Source of the DNA: Clostridia bacterium
GTDB lineage: Bacteria > Bacillota > Clostridia > Christensenellales > HGM11417
Direction of reading: 5' to 3'
Length of the DNA stretch: 14,427 bases
Assembly (NCBI GenBank): GCA_017407365.1
Contig: JAFQWR010000193.1
Span: 1-14,427 of the forward strand
A program made the position numbers and the translations under genes. Every line of letters begins with the position of its first letter. Position 1 is the first letter of the stretch. The notes beneath the pieces were generated by a model, which saw only the letters and a program-made list of their open reading frames with translations, had not been told where the DNA came from and did no database searches. Shown here in pieces: positions 1 to 7,500 of this stretch.

Positions 1-1
1 T

Positions 2-2203
2 AACGAGCCGCCAACGGGAAACGGCAACGGGGGAAACGGAAGTCAGGGAGACTCCGTAAATCAAACTGCGGCGTTTGCGCTGTCGTATGATTATAAGGAC
101 TATATCGGAGACCTTGAAACCTTTGTATACGGACTGATAACAAGTAAGCTGGAATACATATACGACGTGTTCACCGCATACGTGGAATTGTCGGATTCCT
201 ACTGCGTTTACGGCTTGGGGTATACCGATTATACGGAGTGCTATACCAACGAGGAAGAAACGTCGGTATGCTTTATGGCGGGCTTCCTGCCCTTTGTGGG
301 CGAGCTTGAAATTCCGGAGGAGGAATTTAACGCCGGCTTATATCTGTATGACCTGGATTATCAGGACGAGGAAACGCAATTTGTGTGGGCATATAAGAGC
401 GATGCTTTTTTAGAGCATTGCGTGGTGTACGGCACGTATTTGCAATACGGCGTATCCGAAGACGGGCAGATCGTTTATAACGCTGCTCCGTACGAAAAAG
501 AAAAATGTGACCTTTCGTTGGGCTCGCTGTATTCTTATGACGCATCGAGATATCTTGTGGATTTTGATTTAGGAGAATATCTGCCGATTACAGGATTGAG
601 CGTTTTCGAAAGCTTTGATTATCAGGAATTTGAACGGGAAGTAAACGCAGTTATCGAAGAGCAAAATGCAAATTGGATGACTTGCGACATAGAAACGGTA
701 GCGTATACATCGCAAGAGGCGGTAAAAGCGTATTTGCTTTCTTTGCAAGAAGAAACGTTTTTTGGTTATTCCGTCGATCAGCTAGTGCAGTTGACGGAAG
801 AGTTAAATCCGTTAGAATGCTTCAGGGTTACGCCGGAAGGGTTAGAAGTTGTTAATATAGAAGAACCGCCTGAAGAAGAGCCCTCTGCTTTGGTAAAATG
901 GATGGTTGGAAGTGCTTGTGCCATTGTAGCCGCCGTAGGGACAGTTGCTTCCATCATAACATCTGTTTGCCCGCCTCTATCATCCTTGGCAGGCTCTGTC
1001 ACGGGTGCCGCAATAGAAACATTTATGCAGGTAGTTGTCGAAAGCAAAACCTTGGATAACGTTTCTTGGCAGAAGGTTGGTATCGCTGCAGCCTCCGGTG
1101 CTTTGAGTGGATTTATTGGTCCGTATTTGCAAGCGCTGAACGGTGCAAAGTATTTCTTTATTGATTCAGCGATCGACGGTATCATCGGTGCGACAGAGCA
1201 AGCGGTTTTTGCTTGGATGGATGGAGCAAGAGGCAAAGAATTGCTGACTAAGTTTGGTTATGGCTTTGCTTTGGGTGCAGGTATCAGTGCAGGCTTTAAG
1301 GTCGCTGGAAAGGTTGTTTCCAAGATTGGACAGGCGGTGTCTGATGGAGTTCAAAAAATAGCCAAAAAGCTATCTCCCAAGCTGACCGCAACTTTGACTG
1401 CCTTTACTAAGCCCGTCAGGGATCTTGGCAATGCAATCGGCGATACTATCCATAAGCTGAAGAAGAAAGCGGATTCCAGCCTTTTCCACAGCGAGTATAT
1501 TTTAGAAAGGCAGGCTTTTAAGCAAGTCGGTAATATTCGGATCAGTTATGAAGATAGCAACATTATTGAAGAAAAATCCTATAAGTCCTTAGCAAAAGAA
1601 GATATTTATGTTAATGATAATCGTATTTCTAAAAGTCAATTAAAGGCTTCCTTTGATAATGCAGAAGACAAGGCGATTATTGGAAAATACAAGAAGCAAT
1701 ATAACGGAACAATAGAAGAGATAGATATTATTAAATGTAATAATGCGTACAGCGTTCGCTTTGACAAAAAATATTCGACGGCAGTTATAAAGGAGGGCTT
1801 GACGGGTAATAGGAACAGCAATTATTTAAGAGCCGCAGAGGAATTACTTACAGGTGAGTGGTTACAGAATCCCGCGAGGATTCCTTCGGAAATTAAAGAA
1901 GAGATGTTAAAGCGTTATCCCGGAAGAACAATAGAGGATATTTTAGAATTTGTAGAAGTAAAGAAATTAAGCAAGGAAGTAGTAGATATTGTAACAGACG
2001 TTGAAATAAGCCCATATGTTTTTCACGAGAACATCGATTTGGTCAGTGTGAGCTTGGTGCCGCGAGAGCTTCACGATAAGACGGTTGGAGGCGTTGGCCA
2101 TATGGGTGCTATCAGTCTTATTAAGTACCTTAAAGAAAAATATGGGGTAGAGTATTTAGAAGAATTTATTAAAGCGGCAACAAAGGGTATACAGGCTGCC
2201 TAA
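2..2203 (+). CDS. Polymorphic-toxin-like protein with C-terminal HNH/Endo VII-type nuclease domain (5' partial)
   Basis: The frame is open from base 2, giving 733 visible residues. The first in-frame GTG (167) has no Shine-Dalgarno sequence, so the true start lies left of the window. Residue numbers here count from base 2. In order: an Asn/Gly-rich linker (1-20), an acidic Tyr-rich region (25-290), a hydrophobic segment (296-324), then Gly/Ala-rich amphipathic stretches to about 480 that resemble the pre-toxin or translocation part of clostridial polymorphic toxins. The C-terminal domain has TGNRNSNYLRAA followed by FHEN (H675), LVPRELH (H691) and GGVGHMGA (H700). This is the His spacing of the LHH/WHH-like HNH/Endonuclease VII toxin nucleases, which cut nucleic acid in competitor cells. 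The usual paired His before the first position is reduced to one His, so activity is uncertain. The last third is AT-rich. No immunity gene follows on this strand. The nuclease class is likely; the delivery route is unknown. Confidence 0.8.
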   Translation, partial: NEPPTGNGNGGNGSQGDSVNQTAAFALSYDYKDYIGDLETFVYGLITSKLEYIYDVFTAYVELSDSYCVYGLGYTDYTECYTNEEETSVCFMAGFLPFVGELEIPEEEFNAGLYLYDLDYQDEETQFVWAYKSDAFLEHCVVYGTYLQYGVSEDGQIVYNAAPYEKEKCDLSLGSLYSYDASRYLVDFDLGEYLPITGLSVFESFDYQEFEREVNAVIEEQNANWMTCDIETVAYTSQEAVKAYLLSLQEETFFGYSVDQLVQLTEELNPLECFRVTPEGLEVVNIEEPPEEEPSALVKWMVGSACAIVAAVGTVASIITSVCPPLSSLAGSVTGAAIETFMQVVVESKTLDNVSWQKVGIAAASGALSGFIGPYLQALNGAKYFFIDSAIDGIIGATEQAVFAWMDGARGKELLTKFGYGFALGAGISAGFKVAGKVVSKIGQAVSDGVQKIAKKLSPKLTATLTAFTKPVRDLGNAIGDTIHKLKKKADSSLFHSEYILERQAFKQVGNIRISYEDSNIIEEKSYKSLAKEDIYVNDNRISKSQLKASFDNAEDKAIIGKYKKQYNGTIEEIDIIKCNNAYSVRFDKKYSTAVIKEGLTGNRNSNYLRAAEELLTGEWLQNPARIPSEIKEEMLKRYPGRTIEDILEFVEVKKLSKEVVDIVTDVEISPYVFHENIDLVSVSLVPRELHDKTVGGVGHMGAISLIKYLKEKYGVEYLEEFIKAATKGIQAA

Positions 2204-2230
2204 GTCTTGTATGAACGAAAAAAGGCAAAC

Positions 2231-2271
2231 AAAAATGCACCCCAAGGGTTTTCCCTCAAGGTGCGTTTTTT
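2231..2271. terminator. Bidirectional rho-independent terminator between convergent genes
   Basis: A 12-bp stem (2237-2248 with 2253-2264) encloses a 4-base loop. Read on the minus strand, every position pairs if G-U wobbles are allowed, and a T5 tract follows (2231-2235). Read on the plus strand, the same arms have three central mismatches but are followed by T6 (2266-2271). It can therefore end both the toxin gene and the minus-strand operon, and fits the minus strand better. Confidence 0.85.
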
Positions 2272-2284
2272 ATTATGCCGTCTT

Positions 2285-3061
2285 TTATTCCACGCTTCTG
2301 ATTTTACCCTCACGGCAAATCCCGTAGCCCGAGTAGTAATCTACACTGCGGTTGCCTGCCTGTCTGACCTTACCCTCACGGTGCGCGCCGTAGCCCGAGT
2401 AGTAATCTACCTCCGTGCTGCCGATGTAGCGGATTTTACCCTCGCGGTGTGCGCCATAGCCCGAATAGTAATCGATTTCCGTGCTTCCGTAATAGCGGAT
2501 TTTGCCCTCACGGTGTGCGCCGTAGCCCGAATAGTAATCCACCTCGGTATTGGCAAAGCGTCTGAGCTTGCCCTCACGGTGTGCGCCATAGCCCGAGTAG
2601 TAGTCCAGCTCCATGCCGCCGATATAGCGGATTTTACCCTCGCGGTGTGCGCCGTAGCCCGAGTAGTAATCTCCCTCCGTGCTGCCGATGTAGCGGATTT
2701 TGCCCTCGCGGTGTGCGCCGTAGCCCGAGTAGTAATCGATTTCCGTTCTGCCGATGTAGCGGATTTTGCCCTCGCGGTGTGCGCCGTAGCCCGAATAGTA
2801 ATCCAGCTCCATGCCGCCGATATAGCGGATTTTACCCTCACGGTGTGCGCCGTAGCCCGAGTAGTAGTCCACACTGCCCGCATTAGCAGGAAGATACAGG
2901 TTGCCTTGCAGGTCGATTGCGTGTACAGGACCGTAGCCGGGAAGCTTTATGGTGATGTCGCGGTCACCCTGATTACAGCTTTCGCCCGTGTAGGGGATAA
3001 ACACGCCGTTGATTTCGCCAAGGGCTAATATTTCGCCGTAAATACTGATTTTGAAAAACAT
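2285..3061 (-). CDS. 22-residue tandem-repeat protein of unknown function
   Basis: This 258-residue protein starts at an ATG preceded by a strong GGAGG (about 3066-3073, spacing about 5). Residues 1-64 form a non-repetitive N-terminal part. From residue 65, eight full 22-residue units and one shorter final unit follow, each beginning DYYSGYGAHREGKIR and then a variable tail such as YIGSTEV or YIGGMEL. Alternating Tyr/Ile and Gly suggest stacked beta-hairpins, like other bacterial 'GKI-RIG' repeat proteins that have no settled family name. No signal peptide or membrane segment is visible, so it is probably cytoplasmic. It is the last gene of the minus-strand unit, 28 bp after the radical SAM gene and just before the terminator. 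Function is not recognised; a scaffold or binding surface is a guess. Confidence 0.8.
   Translation of the reverse strand: MFFKISIYGEILALGEINGVFIPYTGESCNQGDRDITIKLPGYGPVHAIDLQGNLYLPANAGSVDYYSGYGAHREGKIRYIGGMELDYYSGYGAHREGKIRYIGRTEIDYYSGYGAHREGKIRYIGSTEGDYYSGYGAHREGKIRYIGGMELDYYSGYGAHREGKLRRFANTEVDYYSGYGAHREGKIRYYGSTEIDYYSGYGAHREGKIRYIGSTEVDYYSGYGAHREGKVRQAGNRSVDYYSGYGICREGKIRSVE
2288..2869 (-). repeat. Tandem 66-bp coding repeats, nine copies (last one partial)
   Basis: Eight 66-bp units and a shorter ninth lie in frame inside the repeat-protein gene. The conserved core encodes DYYSGYGAHREGKIR and is nearly invariant at DNA level, with mainly silent changes. The last seven codons of each unit vary. 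Units 1 and 4 have the same tail (YIGGMEL), suggesting internal duplication. Unit 5 (LRRFANTEV) and unit 8 (VRQAGNRSV) are the most diverged. Because 66 is a multiple of three, the array also leaves long open frames in other phases, which are artefacts. Confidence 0.95.
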
Positions 3062-3089
3062 ATCTTCCTCCTGAATCTATATTATGCGT

Positions 3090-3677
3090 TTATTCAAACA
3101 CTCTTACACGAAGCTCTACGCCGAGGCTGTCGGTAATTTTGCGGCAGGCGGCAATTTTTGCCTCGCCGATGGTGTCCACCACCGAAAGCACGGTGCGCAT
3201 TCCCGCCCTTTTGCATTCCTCGGCAAAGGAGAGTAAGCCTTCAAATGCCGCCGTCCCGAAGGAGCTGTGGCAGAGGGCGTCATATTCCTCCGCCGTGGGG
3301 GCGTTGAGGCTGATGGAAACGGTGTCCACCGCCGCAGAAAGCGCGGGGGCAATATTGCGCTGATAGATGAGGTTTCCCTGACCGTTGGTATTCAGTCGCA
3401 CGGGAATGCCTCTATTTTTGAGCTCGGTGCCAAGGGCAAGCAGGGTGTCGAGGCGCAGAATCGGCTCGCCAAAGCCGCAGAAAACCACCTCGGCATACTC
3501 TCCCCGTTGGGGCATAAGAGCAAGATATTCCTCGGTGGAATGCTCCTTTTCCAGCCAAAGAGAGCCGCCCCCCATGCCCTCTCTGCCGTTACGGATGCAG
3601 AACTCGCAGGCATTGGTGCAGGCATTGGTCAGGTTGATATAAAGCTTATTTCCGATGGGGTATACAAGCGTATCCAT
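3090..3677 (-). CDS. TatD-linked radical SAM protein
   Basis: This 195-residue protein has the radical SAM cluster motif C20-x3-C24-x2-C27 (CTNACEFC), which should bind a 4Fe-4S cluster and S-adenosylmethionine. It is followed by GFGEP (68-72), the GGEP-like SAM-binding motif, and LNTNGQGN (95-102). Only the core partial barrel is present: no SPASM or other auxiliary cluster domain and no peptide-recognition domain. The sequence and its place immediately downstream of tatD match the family named for its association with TatD. The substrate of that family is, to my knowledge, not established. The ATG is preceded by AGGAGA about 8 bases upstream. It lies 88 bp after tatD and 28 bp before the repeat-protein gene. 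The fold is certain; the reaction is unknown. Confidence 0.92.
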   Translation of the reverse strand: MDTLVYPIGNKLYINLTNACTNACEFCIRNGREGMGGGSLWLEKEHSTEEYLALMPQRGEYAEVVFCGFGEPILRLDTLLALGTELKNRGIPVRLNTNGQGNLIYQRNIAPALSAAVDTVSISLNAPTAEEYDALCHSSFGTAAFEGLLSFAEECKRAGMRTVLSVVDTIGEAKIAACRKITDSLGVELRVRVFE

Positions 3678-3712
3678 GTTCGTTTCTCCTGAAAAATAGG
3701 TGTTGATATGGG

Positions 3713-3739
3713 AAAAGCTCCGCTCCTTTATGAGCGTAG
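3713..3739 (-). terminator. Weak hairpin between tatD and the radical SAM gene (possible attenuator)
   Basis: An 8-bp stem with one mismatch (3718-3725 with 3732-3739, loop of 6) is followed on the minus strand, after one further base (3717), by a short T4 run (3713-3716). The run is too short for an efficient terminator. Partial termination or mRNA-end protection between tatD and the radical SAM gene is possible. Confidence 0.35.
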
Positions 3740-3765
3740 GCTACCCACGATAAGAGGTAGGTCGG

Positions 3766-4536
3766 TTAAAATTCCACGTGAAACAGTGCCCTTGCGTTTT
3801 CCTTTACCTGCGCGCAGAAGGCTTCCTCCGGCATTTCCTTCAACTCGGCAAGCCGCTTTGCCACGTATTTTACGTAGAAGGGGAAGTTGGTTTTGCCGCG
3901 GTAGGGCTCGGGGGTAAGATAGGGGCAATCCGTTTCGGTGAGAAGCCTGTCGGCAGGCACGGCGCGCACGGCGTCCAATAAGCCCCTGGCGTTTTTGAAG
4001 GTGACTGCGCCCGTAAACGAGATGTAAAGCCCAAGCTTTAAGTAAAAGGGCACAAGCTCTGCGCTCTGTGCGTAGCAATGCATCACGCCGCCGTACCTTA
4101 GCAGCTCCCTGTTTTTGGTAAGAAGCTCGTTCATATCTCCTGCGGCGTCACGCAGGTGAATGCAGAAGGGCTTTTTCAGGCTGTATGCAAGCTCTAATTG
4201 CTGTAAAAACGCCTGCTTTTGCTGTTCCTTGTCGAAGGGGGTATAGTGGTAATCCAAGCCGATTTCCCCAATGCCGATCACTCCCTTTTTGGTGGCAAGA
4301 GAGGCAAGGCGGCAAAGAGCCTCGCTGCTAACCGTGTCTGCGTGCTCGGGGTGAATGCCCACTAAGCCGTATACGCAGGAATGGCGCTCGCAGAGTGCGG
4401 CGGTACCGACGGAGGAGGGGAGGTCGTAGCCCACGTTTACAATGCGGTCGATGCCCTCCTCACCAAGGCGTGCAATCACCGCCTCGGGCGTGCCGTAGAC
4501 CTCGTCTAAAATATGTGCGTGTGTGTCGATATACAT
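3766..4536 (-). CDS. tatD: TatD-family metal-dependent DNase
   Basis: This 256-residue protein is a TIM-barrel hydrolase of the TatD family, which has metal-dependent DNase activity and roles in DNA repair or turnover in the cytoplasm. All metal-site residues are visible: H6 and H8 (DTHAH), E91 (GEIGLDYH), H127 (PFCIHLRD), H153 (MHCY) and D203 (ETDCPYL), followed by the family signature PEPYRGKTN. The frame is open up to 4677, but that extension overlaps the upstream gene and has no homology, whereas MYIDTHAH is the canonical TatD N-terminus. The ATG at 4536 has a modest AGGA about 8 bases upstream. It begins 41 bp after the giant FtsK-like gene and precedes the radical SAM gene, so all are probably co-transcribed. 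Length is normal for the family. Confidence 0.95.
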   Translation of the reverse strand: MYIDTHAHILDEVYGTPEAVIARLGEEGIDRIVNVGYDLPSSVGTAALCERHSCVYGLVGIHPEHADTVSSEALCRLASLATKKGVIGIGEIGLDYHYTPFDKEQQKQAFLQQLELAYSLKKPFCIHLRDAAGDMNELLTKNRELLRYGGVMHCYAQSAELVPFYLKLGLYISFTGAVTFKNARGLLDAVRAVPADRLLTETDCPYLTPEPYRGKTNFPFYVKYVAKRLAELKEMPEEAFCAQVKENARALFHVEF

Positions 4537-4577
4537 AAATAACGTCCTGTTGGTAAAATTTGAAGCAAGCCCTGCCG

Positions 4578-7500
4578 TTACAAGGAGCAGAACTGAATTC
4601 TGTGGTTGGGCATATCGGGGCGTGCAATTTTGTAGGCGTCGGCAGAGAGGCTGTATTTTAAGTAGCCCTTCTCGCACAGCGCAGAAAGCGCCGCCTTTGC
4701 ACGCTGATAGCCAAGCTTCAGCTCGCCCTGAATGTGTACCAGCGAGGCGGTTTTGCCTTCCCGTGCGGCAACCAGGTGCAGGATATTGGTCATATCCTCT
4801 AAAAGCTCGGGCTCGCCCTGAACGATAACCGGTTGCGGCTTTTCCCTTTCGGCGGTGCAGGTAAAGGTGATTTTTCTTGCCTGCTCGATGCTTACGTTAC
4901 AGTTGTAGACGTCGGGGCACTGATAGGAAAGGAGCCCCATGTTTGCAAGGTAGCGGAAAACCTCTGCAAGCTCCTGCTCAGAAAGTCCGTAATGCTCTCT
5001 GCAATAGCCCTCCGTTTCAATCTGTGCCTTGCCCGAGAGGATATCCTCCGCAGAGGTAATATCGGGGCAGTAGGGCACGAAGCTCTCGGAGGAGATGCTT
5101 CTTTGCACGGTGGAGGCGTCAATCAGAATCTGTTGCAGCACCTTCACATCGGGCTGAATCATGGGGTAGGGGAAGGGCTTGGAGCAATCAAAATCGTACA
5201 GCGTGTGGGGCGCAGGGTAGAAGCGCAGGTGCGCAAGCTTCTCTGCGGGAAGAGCAAAGCGGTGTATGCCGTGCAGGTCGGGCGTGGAGAGCAGGTTTTT
5301 CTGCGTAAGTATTTCTATCAGATAGGTGCTGGTGGAAATCGAGGTATTGTATTCCTCTCGCATGGTGTTTATGCTGAAGCCCTCTTCCTCCTTCAGGGCA
5401 TCCTGCATTGCCTCATTCAGCTCGCGTGCCTGATTCAGCGTGCAGGGCACGGGGATTTCCTGCGTTAAGTCGGGCTCTCCCGTGGGCATGGTGACGGGCT
5501 GTGCGGCAAAGCGGTAGCTTTCTCCGCCTGCTTCCTCGGTGACGATAAAGCCCCTTTCTTTCAGCTGGTCAATAAAATCGGTAATCCCCGAGGCGGTGTT
5601 GCAAACGCCGTCTATCAGACGCTCACGGGTAAGATGCTCGCCCTCCTCGTCCATCACCTTCAACAGGCTGGAGAGTCGGCTCTGGAACAGACGCTCACGG
5701 AAGGCAGAGGCGATGCGGGGCGGACAGGGATACTGCTTTTCGGAGAGCGGCGGAAGCTCCTGCCTGAAATCGATATATCTTGCAAGCGCAACGGGGATAT
5801 TCAGCGTGTAGAGGTTATCGGTGCCCTCTGCCTGCTTGATAATGCCCTTATCCGTCAGGGTATCAACAACCCGTTGTCTTTGCTCGTCTGTGATCGGAAG
5901 GTATCTGATGTGAACGGGAGAAATGTATTTGATTACCGTCAGCGACTGCACGAGGTGCCTGCAAAACAGCAGCTCGTCGCCCGTCATCTGTAGGGGCAGG
6001 CGCAGATGCAGCTCGCTGCGCAGCAGCCATTTTCCGTTCAGGAAGGTCATCTCCTCAAAGAAGGAGGTGCGATACAGCAGATAGTATTTTTTCGCCTTGG
6101 TGGCTTCGTCGTAGATGGGTGCGGAAAGAATGCCGAGGGTAAACAGCACGTGCAGAAGCTCGTCTGCCTCCTCTATCGGCATATTCAGCCCCTCGCTCAC
6201 CGCCTTAACCGAAAGCCAGCTCTTTTTCACCAGCCTCGGAAGCTCAGCCATCAGCGAGCGGTCTGTATGATGCGGCAGATATACCGCACCGCAGCTTAAC
6301 GCATCACGCTCGGAATCCACAAACACCACGTCCTTGCGGTAGTCGGTGGGCACGCTTGCGGTAAAGCAGAATTGCTCGTGCTGTTGTTTGAGCGAGGCGT
6401 TGGGCGTGTGCAGCAGAAGACCTGCGTTCTGCATATACGAAATCGCCTTCATACAGTCGGCAATATTCATACCGTTGCGGACGTCCTCGATATAGAAGCT
6501 ATCCCTGTTCAGGCGAACGATTTGCTCCCACACCGATTGGCAGAGCGCAAGAGCCTCTTCGTCAGAGGTGATATAGAGCCTGATTTCCTTGTGGGGAGGG
6601 GCAGAGGAGGGCACGAAGCCACGTACCGTAACGTTGTTACGCTCCACGTGCTTCATCAGCTCGCTCAGATGGCGGAACTTTTCCCATATACCCGTTTCCT
6701 CCGTTTCCAGCTCGGAGCGCTCGCAGATGCGGTTCAGGTATGCGGCAAAGTCGAGGCAGGAAAGCTCAGAGGGCAGAGAGGTCTGCGAAATCTCGCCAAA
6801 GGTCAGCATTTCACCTGCAAGCGGTGTTTTTCTGTCGGGGAACAGGTCCTTCAAAATGGCAATATCCCAAAGAGGCGTGCAGGGTGCGGGCGGAATATCC
6901 AGAAAGCTGCGTGTTTCCGCGCGCAGACGCTTTTCCGTTTCCGAGCAGTCGGAGGTATCCGTCGGGGGATTATCCTCGGCGCAAGCCTTCAGCTCTTCCT
7001 CAGAAAGCGGCTCTTCCTCGCCGTCATTGGTAAACGGGCCGTAATCCTCGCCCACCGTTTCCAGCACGGAATCGAGAATTTCCTCTAACGAGGGCGTATT
7101 TTCGTCCTCTTCGTTTTCCTCGCCATCCTCGTCCTCGTCGCAGTCGTATTCCACGTCATCGCCGTAGGTGTCAAACAGCGAGGGTGCGCCGTCCCCGTCT
7201 TCCTCCTCATCCTCGCCGAGAAGGTCCTGCTCGATGTCGTACAGCATCGAAAGGTAGCTGTCCTCGCCGCGTCTTTTTGCCTCCTCAGCCTCTGCAAACG
7301 CCTCGTCGGGTGCGGAAAGAATCGCCTCTATTTTATCGGTAAGCGAGGTCAGGCGGTCCTCCGATTCGGGGGTGCCGTCAGAGGGGAAGAATTCCCCAAG
7401 GCGCTCCTTCCAATCGGGTACAAGAAGGCCCTCGCCCTCGTCATCCGCTTCTGCGTCCTCGTCAAGAAGCGCTTCCTCCTCGGGGGCAAAGGTATCCTCC

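Noticed and set aside
167..2203. GTG at 167 as the start of the toxin gene
   Set aside because: No Shine-Dalgarno sequence is present and the frame stays open to base 2, so the gene continues left of the window.
2288..2869. CRISPR-like array
   Set aside because: The repeats are 66-bp, in-frame coding units without unique spacers of constant length.
2207..3028. Long plus-strand open frame (273 codons) antisense to the repeat protein
   Set aside because: It starts at TTG without a ribosome binding site, crosses the terminator, and is open only because the 66-bp repeat is a multiple of three. The minus strand has ATG, a strong ribosome binding site and operon context.
4537..4677. 47-codon N-terminal extension of TatD
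   Set aside because: It overlaps the end of the giant gene, has no family similarity, and the canonical MYIDTHAH start has its own ribosome binding site.
6372..7088. Plus-strand open frame of 238 codons antisense to the giant gene
   Set aside because: It is a shadow frame in GC-biased coding DNA, with no recognisable domain and no start signal; the same holds for the other plus-strand frames between 4800 and 10100.
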